Assembly: GCA_018105865.1 (NCBI GenBank)
Contig: CM030848.1
Location: 14,639,809 to 14,703,808 of the forward strand
Length of the DNA stretch: 64,000 nt
Direction: 5' to 3'
From: Metaphire vulgaris
Lineage: Eukaryota; Annelida; Clitellata; Crassiclitellata; Megascolecidae
The position numbers and the translations under genes are program-made. Position 1 is the first letter of the stretch. Every line of letters begins with the position of its first letter. Shown here in pieces: positions 29,920 through 41,100 of this stretch. The notes under the pieces were generated by a model. The model worked only from the letters and a program-made list of their open reading frames with translations. It did no database searches and had not been told where the DNA came from.

Positions 29920-30395
29920 TCACGGTCGATCACAGTTGACAACACTTTCAATGAACTTTTGATGCAAAATAACAAAGAATGAATGGAAGTCTTTAGTAGC
30001 GCTCAGATGAGCAACCAGCTGTTTTATGTTTTCCACACGTGGCTCACAGTGGGTCACTAGAAACAAAAAAAACTCAATCTATTACCTTAATTTTAAAGAC
30101 AAAGAAAATTCTAAACTAAAGAAACCCAAATTGCGACGCATGCAATGCTGATGCACAGCTAGGCTTTTTCTACCACAACTAGTGCGTACAGTGCGCCGGT
30201 GGCGACTGAGGCAAAACATTAGGTTTTATACGGATGCTATCGCCCGAATCAGTCGGAACTAATAACATAAGAGCTCAAGGTCCAGATATGGCTCAAGAAA
30301 TGGATGAGTCCGATAGGCGGGCCTTTGCAATGTTAAATCTAATGGTACAATCTTAGAACGGGTGATAAGTAACATAAATTTTTAAAAAATTTCTC

Positions 30396-30449
<54 letters not shown>

Positions 30450-32344
30450 TACAGCAGCTACAACATTTGTATAAAACTATAAATTGTTCAAATCAGCACT
30501 AAACATCATCTGTAGACTTTAAAGAAGAGACAATTGCTGCAAGATTTACCGGAAATTCTTCCATCATCCTCGTTCCATTTCAGTGAAATGGAAAAAGCCT
30601 TTGCTGGGTCTCTCTTGTCTATGTTTGTGAATATAAATTGATTATGGTATTCTACAAGCAAACAGCAGAGAACTCTAAAACATTCCAGAAACCAATTTCA
30701 GAAACTAAATTAGGAAATTTCTGCAAAACAACCACACACAAACTTATCATATTTCTGACTGACTCAAATGATTCTTCAAATCCAATAACCACAGCCTCAT
30801 AGAGACAATGAAAGAAAAGCATCTTAAAAACCGAAATCAAAGGGTAGTTATGCATCAAAACAAAAGCCAGGGCTTAAGAACAATCACGACTTCTGGAGAA
30901 AATGATCAAATATGAAGATGAACTTTATGTATCCAAGAACTGGTCATTAAAGAGTAAAGAATAAAGAGAAACTATGAAGATCATAAAATTGGTTCTGGGA
31001 TAAAGATTAAACTACTGTATGCTTCAACTTAGGAAAAATGTAAATGTGAAAGACAACAACAAAATTGGCATAATGTGAAAGAAGAGATTAACCTTTTCAC
31101 TGCCAACCATATGAAAAATGACTGTGCCAGCAATCATCGTTAAAAATTGACAATTTTTGAAAATGTCAATATAGTAATTATTCAGTCACATATAGTTACT
31201 AGCACACCTACAAAGTGTTATTATGTGATTATAATGCACTGCTACTTGCATAAAATGTCTGATAATACTGGAAAAATTGTAAAACACAAGAAGAAAAGCA
31301 AGTCAATTTTTAGTCATTGTGGAACTAATGAGTCATTTGCAGTATGCTTATGCTCATCTACTTCCATATCGTCACCACTTTTAAGTTTATTATCTAAATC
31401 TACACCTGAATCGTAAGAATCACTGTCAGATTCTTGAAATATATTGACAACTTGCTTCAGTGAAAATGTCTGCCTTTTACGATCAGCTGCCATGTTTGCA
31501 CTTGACCAGACAAGAATAGGTCAACCCCATAAAAAACTGACCTAAAAAACTAGGTCAGACCATAACCCAATATTTCATATAAAGACAGCGTGCCAGTAGC
31601 AATGTTATTTACAGTGCCTGATATTGCTGGGTCTCTATAGCTTTATGCCCAAAGCGTCGGTAAATGCCGATAAACGACAGTGAAACCACGGCATGCACAT
31701 TGCGTGCTGGCGGCCATGATAGGCGCCAAGCATAGAATCCATCCATATGACCATTAGCATCCAGCAAAACACCAAAAAGTTAATAAATATCATCATCATA
31801 TGCAGCAACAACCAAAGGAAATGCAAAATCAAACTAACTGGCAGCACTTGGAAGCTTTTTAACTTCAAAGCCCATATACTTTCTACTGAAATCAATCATC
31901 TCCTGGCTTTTCAGATATTTTGATTCGACTACCGACGTTTTCTGATCCTCTGACAACTCTGAAATTTCAAAAGAAATGAAATCCAAGATTCAATTGTAAT
32001 GTCTATAATTAATCAACAAAACAACGATAACAAATAAAGCAGATTGGAAAAATTAGCAACATCTCGAGAGAGTAGAAATAAGATTGTTCATGAAATGAAA
32101 TATAAAGCATAATAAATTATAAAAATCAAAATTTAAGATCAATATTGTGGAAAAAGATTGAAAATAAGTAAAATGCATAATGAGAATGACAGCTCACTTT
32201 GCTCGAGATCCCGGACCTCCGCTTTCAAAGCATTCAACTCCTTTCCTTTCTCTCTAAGGCAATGATGACTGGCATCCAGCTGCAACAGGAGATCTTCGTA
32301 TTTCTTCTTGCTTTCAGTCAGAATGCTCTCCTGCCCCAACACTT
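29920..32344 (-). CDS. SPC25: Kinetochore protein SPC25, 3' exons
   Basis: Four minus-strand exons with matching phases: 32198-32344, 31839-31958, 30550-30651 and 29920-30056 (stop at 29920-29922). The first two encode coiled coil (LLLQLDASHHCLREKGKEL; later DFSRKYMGFEVKKLPSAAK). The third begins the globular RWD-type head with QFIFTNIDKRDPAKAFS, which aligns with the conserved FTNID stretch of SPC25. The last ends FFVILHQKFIESVVNCDRP. SPC25 pairs with SPC24 in the NDC80 complex, anchoring it to the inner kinetochore (family knowledge). The roughly 70 N-terminal residues of the usual ~225 were not located upstream to 33,500; they may be in short divergent exons or lost. The two coiled-coil exons have an inverted duplicate at 41014-41523. 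Confidence 0.85.
30399..30449. repeat. (AT)n(AC)n microsatellite
   Basis: A run of AT followed by AC dinucleotides inside the last SPC25 intron. Confidence 0.95.
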
Positions 32345-32424
32345 CTACACATTAACAATAATAATCATTCTAACCTATGCATATTATTACAAGGTTGCTT
32401 ACACATGTAAGGTCAATCACAGAG
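31709..32424. repeat. Source locus of a rearranged segmental duplication
   Basis: 31709-32341 is present in inverted orientation at about 41022-41652, covering two SPC25 exons and their introns. The neighbouring 62 bp at 32363-32424 (CATTCTAACCTATGCATA and onward) is present at 40955-41016 in direct orientation. The two parts therefore have opposite orientation relations in the two places. Confidence 0.85.
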
Positions 32425-32993
32425 TGAAGAATCATAAGTGTGGATCAAGTCAGGGGTTAACAAATTGCCAAAGGCTGCTAAACATTGGCAATGGTCAGAT
32501 TAAAACCCATTACTCTCCCGATTCCATGCCCAGAATACTGCCACTGCTTCACCACACATGGTGAAACTCATCAATAAAAGTTTCTTCACATTTACATGCA
32601 AAACACTAATACAATTTTAAGCATATTCAGACAAATAAAACAGAACATCAGAGTCATGTCAACATCAACAGTCAGCTCAGAGCAATCATTTTAGAGAAGA
32701 AATACAAAACAGCCAAAACACAGAGTGCAAAAGAATAAACTTTTAAACGGAGTTCAACTAGAACTTCACCAGTGATTTCTGTAGAATTACTCTCTGTGAG
32801 AGTTTGTAATAACAATTATGGAATTCACGCATAGTTATTACTATTAGGGTTGCCATAACTGTCAGATGGAAAAGAGGACATGAAAATGTTCATCAAATAT
32901 GACCAATAATATTTTAAGTGTTGTACAGCTAAAATTAAAGTTAAACTACATAAAATATTGTTTTATTAATGTTATTATTAATATTATTAAAAT

Positions 32994-32997
<4 letters not shown>

Positions 32998-33031
<34 letters not shown>

Positions 33032-33032
33032 C

Positions 33033-33070
<38 letters not shown>
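32998..33070. repeat. (AGT)n microsatellite
   Basis: About 24 AGT units with one interruption. Poly-Ser frames through it are artefacts. Confidence 0.95.
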
Positions 33071-33545
33071 TGAATCAGCTTGCCCTATTTAGTTATAAAC
33101 TTGTTCAGTACAGCACACTGACTGAAAACAGAAAGACAGTACCGGTAGTTTAGTAACTAAATTACTCAAATTTACACAACGATAGTGAAAGTATCTCATT
33201 CTGAGTCATTATTATCAAAACCGTCCACATGGACACATGTCAAACATTCAGTTTCTCAGTCATACCAGCCTGCATGAAAACCTGGATACTTGGTCTTCAG
33301 TGCGTCTGTAAATAAATACTTGTTTGGGCATTTTTTGAATCTTATTTCTGATGAACGTGGGTCGTATAATTTCTTCTCCTAATGCTCAATTTGATGCTCA
33401 ATATGTCCAATATGAAGGTTGACAAGTTTTGAGAATGTGGTCAACTCCCGATTATGCTTAGTTCTGGCAGTTTAAGGGTTAATTCTGCAATTTGTAAAAT
33501 TTCAGACTCAGCGCAGGGCCACATACAATCTTTCCAGGGATTAAG

Positions 33546-36500
33546 ATGCAGTTCAGTGCTATAGAACCGTACGTGGAGAGAGTGAGTATTATGCAGACTT
33601 TTGTGTGCTGATATATTGTCAAAACTGTCAATTGGAAAAATAGTTTAGTGAATTGGGAAGTGCTGTAAAATTAAAAATTGCCATCGAGCTGCTAAGATGG
33701 TGACTTCCTGCTCTGTAGTCTTCTAGAGTATATTTGATGTCTGACAACTATATATGTCACCATGCCACAGACTGAAAGCCAATGCTAGCAGTCTAAGTCT
33801 CAGTAGAATCTAGAGACATTCAATAGTATTTTCATCAGTACTTGATGTTATTTTCTGTTAATCGTTATTTTGTCAAATATATTCAATAAATAATCAAACG
33901 AATTAGGGTTTTAATAATAGCATCAGCATTGTCTTCGTGGTATAATTGGTCATTAAGTATATTGCTAGTTACAATTTAATATAAAGTACGCTGTTGTATT
34001 TTTGCCAATAAATGCTCTGAAATTCAACAGTGAGCTTTAGAAGTGATTTACTAAGTTGATCGAGTTGAACTTTTATCACAATTCATTCTTGGAACATTTG
34101 AAACATGATAAGCTATGTCTTTTACAGTGATAATGTATTGATTTACTATGTGAGCATTTGCAAGAACAGCTGTTGTTTCTTTGACATTCAGTTCTTCAAA
34201 AATAAACTGATGAGAGGGACGTCTGAAAGTGACTTTTCTGAGAATTTGCTTGATCTCGTACTGGAGTTGAATGACATTCCACCGTCCATCATGATTGGAA
34301 CTCTGCCACAGTTGGAGTTGACACTGAAAGTATGACTTGTGACTTTAATGCTTTTATCCGATTTCACTGCTGTTTTACAATGATACAATCTTAGGTTTCT
34401 ACTAGAATAAAATGTTTGACATTTTCTAGTGCTATAGCCTACTATCTGTGGTGTTTAGTTGGTATTAGGTGAATGTTATACACATGCAAAGTTTGACTGG
34501 CTTTTCTTGTGGAAATAGTTTTTTGTTAAGCATTCATTGATTTTTGCCATTTCCTCTTCTTCATTGGCCTAATCAAAGTGTTTTTTAAAAATTATTATTA
34601 TTATTATTATTAAGTGAAATTCAGAAACTTTTTCAAATACTTTTTAAAAATGAATTATAAGTGTAGCATTTATATGCTCAAATTTGCTGTAACATAGTAT
34701 TGCGGTATTAATAACAATATTTAGTGTTATGTGACGTCACATTTCTGGAAACCTCCCCCGTTGTACGTCACAAATGTTTGAGCCCTCCCATTAAGTGCGT
34801 GGCATCATTTTTGGACGGTCCCTAAATGGAGTTTTATCAAGATTAATTGTTAATTTATTTATTTATTAAGAACTAATTCTGGACCCTGCTATGCAGAACT
34901 GAAGTAAAGTCCATCATTTATGGGTTTAAAAAGACTGCTAGGCTGTCTTAAGTTGGTCTTGAGACAAATTGTAATTTTTGTGTGAATTAATGATAAAACT
35001 GGGATTCTGTTTATGTAGTATTTTATCAAGTTAATATGCGATTTGCATTTGGCAGGGTATGGAGTGCAGTTCGAGTTCAAGTGCTGATAGCAGCATATGG
35101 TGAGTAGAATGTTACAGTGTTCAAACTAATTAACCCCACAAACACACGCCAGAGTTCTTCCTCTGCCAAGGATGAGGCAAGGACGAGGTCAACCAGCAAA
35201 GAGCGAGCTCTTATGCCTGCTTAGCTTAAATTTCCCAAGTGTTATTGCGCTATGAATATATTTCTTATGTGGTGGCAGTTGACAAATCAGAGCTATTCTT
35301 TATTTAATTTAAGTTCGTGATTGATGTATCTTTGGCTCCGATTTGTTCAGCGGCTGTTCCTTTAAAACTGTTTCATTTTTTTTCCTTGCCTGCAAGTATT
35401 TGTCAAACACAAAGAAAAATTTTGTTTCGATTATAGGTCTCATGCATTACTTGCCACCAGTCAAAGTAACAAATTTTGTTTGCAGCAGAGCGGGAACGTG
35501 CAGCAGAGCATGAATGTGCGGCAGAGCGGGGACGTGTGGCAGAGCATGAACGTGCGGCAGAGCGGGAACGTGTGGCAGAGCATGAACGTGCAGCAGAGCG
35601 GGAACGTGCAGCAGAGCATGAACGTGCAGCAGAGCGGGAACGTGCAGCAGAGCAGGAACGTGTAGCAGAGCGGGAACGTGCGGCAGAGACGCACGCCAGA
35701 CAGCAGCCGGTCACTCATGCCGTTCAGGATGATGATGAGGGGTTAGCATTACCCAGCCAGTTGTTTTAACGATTATCAGGTGTTTCTGTCAGTGGTGCAA
35801 GAATGAAATGGATGCAACATGCATTTGTGAAATCTGCCTAAGGGCTCATCCAAATGGTACATATGCAGTATTACGCACGCTAAAAAGGCATATTTTCAAC
35901 ACTCCCTTCCCTCAGTTCCACACAGCGTACATGGGCAAAATCTCCCATATCAGCCCCTGCCCTTCATTGCATGTGTACTATATCGATGGGCCCTTCTTCG
36001 TAGTATTCTGCCCTTAGGCAGGTTTTGTATTCCAATTTTGCCATTCATTTGCTGTTCATTGCTTTCTCCTTTAGGTCTTTATAATCCTTTTCCATCATCC
36101 AATCAATTAACATCTCTCGTGGTCTTCGTTTGGTCCTTTTCCCCTCCAGTTGTCCTTCTATTATTTCCCTTAGGAGTGAGTCTCCTCTCACTATGTGTCC
36201 CATTCAGGTCTTTTTTGTTTTTCTTATTGTGTTGATCATCTCTTTCTTTTCCTCCATCTGTTTCATCACTTCCTCATTTGTCTTATGTTCTGCCCAGCTG
36301 ATCTTCTCCATTTTTCTCCATATCTACATTTCAAAGGCCTCTAGTCTTTTTATTTCCTCTTTTCTTAGAGTCCCTGTTTCCGATCCATAGAGTGTCACGC
36401 TCCATATATTTTTCAATGTTATGAATTTTGTCATACTATTCATTATGCTATGGTTTGACTGTACCTTGGTTATAATTTCTTTGCAGCAAGATTTTTTGGT

Positions 36501-36595
36501 GTACCCAGTGCCCAACTGGCTTTGATTCAGTGAGAGGGCTCTGTGGACACTACAGGACCCATCAGAGAAAGAACCCGCTAATGCGGCCATGCTGA
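33546..36595 (+). CDS. Small C2H2 zinc-finger protein, 108 residues, four exons
   Basis: Exons 33546-33581, 34192-34329, 35056-35099 and 36487-36595 join with consistent phases into 109 codons, start to stop. Splice sites are good (GTGAGT donors after exons 1 and 3; pyrimidine-rich acceptors before exons 2 and 4). The N-terminal half reads MQFSAIEPYVERFF, then SESDFSENLLDLVLELND, and looks helical. The last exon holds a perfect C-x2-C-x12-H-x3-H finger (C78, C81, H94, H98; CTQCPTGFDSVRGLCGHYR). I do not recognise the family; a nucleic-acid or protein-binding role is only an inference from the finger. It lies head to head with SPC25, so a shared promoter near 32.4-33.5 kb is possible. A LINE piece sits in intron 3. 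Confidence 0.6.
34727..34830. mobile_element. Possible DNA-transposon terminal fragment
   Basis: Contains the palindrome GTGACGTCAC and the phrases AACCTCCCCCGTTGTACGTC and GAGCCCTCCCATTAAG, GC-rich against AT-rich surroundings. It resembles the ends of widespread invertebrate mariner-like repeats, from memory only. Confidence 0.3.
35474..35692 (+). repeat. 18-bp coding-like minisatellite
   Basis: About twelve copies of an 18-bp unit like CAGAGCGGGAACGTGCAG alternate with CAGAGCATGAACGTGCAG, right after a good splice acceptor (TTTTGTTTGCAG ending at 35485). The frame giving AAERER/AEHER repeats stays open for 97 codons to 35769 and would form a charged helix. Joining it to the preceding zinc-finger exon 3 (phase 2) puts it in a frame that stops at once. 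It may be a cassette or alternative terminal exon, or just intronic minisatellite. Confidence 0.7.
36035..36455 (-). mobile_element. 5'-truncated LINE fragment, C-terminal end of the RT ORF
   Basis: The minus strand encodes WSVTLYGSETGTLRKEEIKR then LEAFEM and further frame-shifted pieces. This is the conserved tail downstream of the RT domain of the same LINE type as at 1-835. It lies in intron 3 of the zinc-finger gene, just upstream of exon 36487. Confidence 0.75.
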
Positions 36596-36739
36596 GACTT
36601 TTCACATTTGATTGCATTGTATCAGTGTCAGATCTACTTGTTAACTGAACAGCATGTTCCCACTAAAATAACTGGATTCCTGGAATTTATATTAACTGGT
36701 TAGTTATATCAATAGTTAACTCAATTTACTGGATCTATT

Positions 36740-37222
36740 TTGCCTTCAGTCATGTTATGTGGGGCAGAAACGTGGACTATCTCTAAAGTCATGAAGAAAA
36801 AGCTTCAAGCTGCAGAGATGTGGTTCTTAAGAAAAATGTTGAAAATATCTTGGACTGAAAAGAAGCCAAATGAATTAGTACTTTTCGAAATGGCAGGTAC
36901 ACAAAGAAAATTGCTATCTACAATACGTAAAAGACAACTTCAATTTTTTGGACATATAATGAGGAAGAAAGGCATGGAAAACCTGGTAACTACTGGAAAA
37001 GTCGAAGGCAAAAGATCAAGAGGAAGACAAAGAATGACGTATATCAGCAGCTTACTGACTGATGTAAAGGGGGTGACTACAGAATTGGAATTAATACAAG
37101 CAACAGACAACAGAGAGAAATGGAAGTCCATAGTCGTCAACGTAGAAATACATGACACCTGGAGAAGAAGAAGAAGATTTTGCCTTAATGAGATTTTCTG
37201 CTCTGTTTTAGGAGAAAAATAA
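36740..37222 (+). mobile_element. 5'-truncated LINE fragment, plus-strand C-terminal end
   Basis: A 160-codon open frame carries the LINE tail pattern: LCGAETWTISKVMKKKLQ, MWFLRKMLKISWTEK, then GHIMRKKGMENLV, TTGKVEGKRSRGRQR and DNREKWKS. The length and open frame suggest a younger copy than the one at 36035-36455, which points the other way. Confidence 0.8.
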
Positions 37223-38154
37223 ATACAAAAAAGAGAAAAATATTGGAGAAGGTCGAGCAACCAGGAACAGTAGTGATCTGCATCTTTTCAGATATTTGAA
37301 GTAAAAAAAATAGAAATAAGGTGTTTTTTTAGGAGAAAAGATTTGGATAATTGGAATCACGTTATGTGACTGCTGTATTTGTGATGTTAATTTTTGTACG
37401 AAACTACAACCAGACTGATAAGTTGAAATACCGGTTTTGCCAACTTCAGAGTCTGTGATTATTTTGGGAATGTTTAGTTCTGTTATGTCTGTGATTTTCC
37501 GTAAGATTTCATCACAATGGCAATTGAGTTCAGTGACGTTGATTTCTTTGAATTTTGGTCAGTTTGTATCTTATGTTAAAGCAGCTCTTCAAATATGCAT
37601 TGGCTTAAAGCTAAGTCAAAGTCCTTTAGATTAATTAGCTGTTGCCAGTGTTTTTTTCTTTGAAAAAAGGTTTAGGAGCTCATTCCACATCTGTTTTGTT
37701 GTAAGAATCATACCATAGATATTAGTAGAATAGCAGCACATGGAATTTTTTATATTCAATGTAGCTCGTTGTTTTTAAGCTGTAATTTGCACTGTCTCCA
37801 CGTGCTCCACAGAAAATAATTGATTGTAAGTAAAATACGCGCATATAATATTGATATAAACAAATCTGGCAAAAAAGGTGTTGGGATTCCGTTACCATGC
37901 ATTCACGCCGAAAAAGCACTGGCTTTTCCCAGCATAAACATTGGCCTTATTTGTGCTATGCAAGAGGAAACGCATATGTGTGGTGAGACTCGGCACAGGC
38001 ATAAACATGGCTCGAGTCCCCCTCACTTTTGACAGGTTGTCATAGAGAATGGGGATGTTGTTTTTCATTTTGTGATTTTTTTTTAAAAAATGAGACAGTG
38101 ACTGGTTTGATAGGTTGAAATACATCAGCTTGTTGGAATCTTGTGCTATTACAG

Positions 38155-41100
38155 AAGACATTATGCTGCATTTCTACTTAACTCAAATTCGAGCCATTGG
38201 ATGTCTTGTGATGACACTACAGTGACGGATGTAAGATTATATTGATGCCACTGTGAATTCGTTATTTCTAATAAGCATCTTTATTTCTAATAAGCACCTT
38301 TATAGTTTAAAATATTGTTATTTTGTAAAGGACTGGAGATCTTATGTTCTGTAGATGGGACCGAGTTGGCAGAGTGTTGCTGACAAATGTTGCAAGAGAA
38401 GATACCAGCCACTCCTTCTGCTCTACCAGAATCCATTGTTTAAATGCATTTCAACTGAGTCTGCACTAACAAGAACAACGATGTTGACAGAGGGTTTGTT
38501 TTCTGCTTAATGTTTTTACTGAATTGCTTAACAGTAATGGTGGTGGTGGTCGTGGTGGAATTGCCTATTCATTTGTCGCTGAAAAGCTAATGCCGGTGGC
38601 TTCTGGCAAAAGAACAAAATGTTTAGTGTAGTTAGGAAGCAGTTAGAATCTGTTGTGATAGTTGGAAAATGTATGATTATACTATAATTATTGATATTTG
38701 AGATAATTATCTAATTTTGTCATGGCAGATTTTATTCCCACTGGAAAGAGACCAATGACAAATGCACCCTCTTCTTCTTCTGTGGACATTGACGAAACTT
38801 CATTGGACAGTGACAACCCAAGTGGGACAATGGCCAAGACCAGTGGCAGTAAACAAGTTGATAGAGAAACTGGTCTCAACAGTTATCAGGTATTTACTAA
38901 CAGCAGTGAGCTCTTCTGTCTTAGACAGAAGAACCAGTTGCTGATGTGCTACGTCCCTATGGCAATGCCAAATTACTATCAGCCACAGTAAGTGAGTAGA
39001 TACACAATTTCTATAGTGCTGCCCGAAAACTTGGTGCAGTGCACTAGCCTATTCACGAGCGCTCAATATGGGTGAAATCCATAGTTCATAATTCAGTGGT
39101 TTTCAGCCTTTTTCGGTCGGCGTACCCCTTCAGACATTTATCAAAAATCTGTGCGCCACTAAATTTTCAAAATAAATTTAAGGAAGCAGACTCCAACTTC
39201 GAAAGCATAAGAATAACAATGTCTTAATCATAAAATAGGCACAGTAGGATATCCACGCAGGGTGATTGTTGAATTGGCCATGCTGACCCAGGAAGAGTCC
39301 AGTACCACAAGGTGATAGTTAAAGCAAGGGGTGACAGGTTAGAAGAGTCCAAAAGTTTGGAAATACTGTATCTTGTCATTGCAGTTAGATGTTTTGAAAA
39401 CTAGCTATGTGTGTTGCATGCATGCAATCGCTTCCTGGTGTATTGTACCTGTATTTGGAGTAATATGCTAGACAATACACAGTGCCCTGTTTGCCGTGAA
39501 TTCTCTGTGAAATTATAAGGGTTTGGCCGCAAAAATTCACAGCCCTACTTCTAAATGGTAGCTGACAGCCTGCATCATTCGTTCATGCAATTAGTTTAGT
39601 TATAAGTGCAGTATGTCTACTTCCTATTCCTAGATCCAAGTGGAGAGAACTCGTCATGCAGTGGTTGGGCTTTCCTCCGATGTGGAACTTCAATACTTGA
39701 AGAGCATAAAGAAGAATATGGAACAGTTTAATGCTTTGTTTGGGTCTGAGTCTAAAGTAGTCATGGGTGGGTACCTCATCCATTCTTTCCATTAGGAGAA
39801 AAATAATGCTGTGCTTAGTGTGTAGGTGTCTATATCGCATTATTCAGAGTCGAAGCACACAGGACAGAGTCAGTTCAAATGTACAAATGTCCATTAATAT
39901 GTTTGAAACCAAGGAATTCTAAGTATAGATCTCTTCAGATTCATTCCTTTAGATCGTTAGCTCGTCAAATGCAAAGTTGACATTACCACCATGTCAGTGT
40001 CATTTTCTTTTGATGATGCTAGATCTATCCCTGACAACAGCTGACAAAACCAAGGGAGTTAAAAACCCCAAGGATAGAATATCTGTGATGCTGTGCGCCA
40101 ACGCTGACGGAACCGACAAACTTCGACCACTTGTCATAGCGAAAGTGCAAAATCCGCGTTGCTTCAAACAGTTCAACCCGTCACTGTACTGTGACTATTA
40201 TTCAAATAAAAAAGCATCGATGGTGAATGGAATACTGGACGAGTTCTTGAAGTCATTTAATCGACGGATGGTGCGTGAAAATCGACACGTTTTGCTGCTG
40301 ATGGACAATGCTCCAAGTCACATTATCCCGAATAATTTAACAAAAGAGGTTTTACTGTAAATGCAAGCATCACATTTCTTTTTATTGACATATCAATTCT
40401 TCCAGATATTATTACATGCAAGTCAAGTGAATAACTCATTTAGTATGTTTGGTGTGTAAGCTATTGCAGTGCTTTGATAAAAGTGATGTGGATAACAGAT
40501 CAACATTTATTCAACTGACTTCAAAACAACATTCATTCAGATAAAGTATATAATTAATTTGTCTTTGAAAAGTCATTGTGGCACCACAAGTTTTAGCCTT
40601 GAATTATTGCATTTTGTAATTATTTATTTCATGTAACTAAGTATTAAAATGTTTCAACTAAGCCTATGGCCATAATTTTTATGGGTAAACCGATGCAATA
40701 TATTATGCCATGCAGGCTTTGTTATATTTTCAATATCAATTGCTTTATATTTGTGGCAAGATATATCTCTCTATGTAATTATTGTGCATTATGTAGTCAT
40801 AACGCCTATAGTAGAGAACTTTACTTTTACAGAAAAACTATAGCCAATTGACAAATTTCATTGTTATATTTGAACTCAGAATGTGAAATTCATTAAGAAA
40901 TGGAACCCTTTATTTTCAAAACTGACAAAAAATTAAAATTTGTTGCACAGTGTAATCATTCTAACCTATGCATATTATTACAAGGTTGCTTACACATGTA
41001 AGGTCAATCACAGAGACCTTACATTTGTTGGGGCAGGAGAGCATTCTGACTGAAACCAAGAAGAAATGTGAAGATCTCCTGTTGCAGCTGGATGCCAGTC

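Noticed and set aside
32430..32560. Second tRNA-derived SINE on the minus strand
   Set aside because: GTGGTGAAGCAGTGGCAG and GGGTTTTAATCTG are only weakly A/B-box-like, and no target-site duplication was found.
37820..38032. 70-codon frame upstream of the USP exons
   Set aside because: No USP-like pattern and no matching splice phase to exon 38155.
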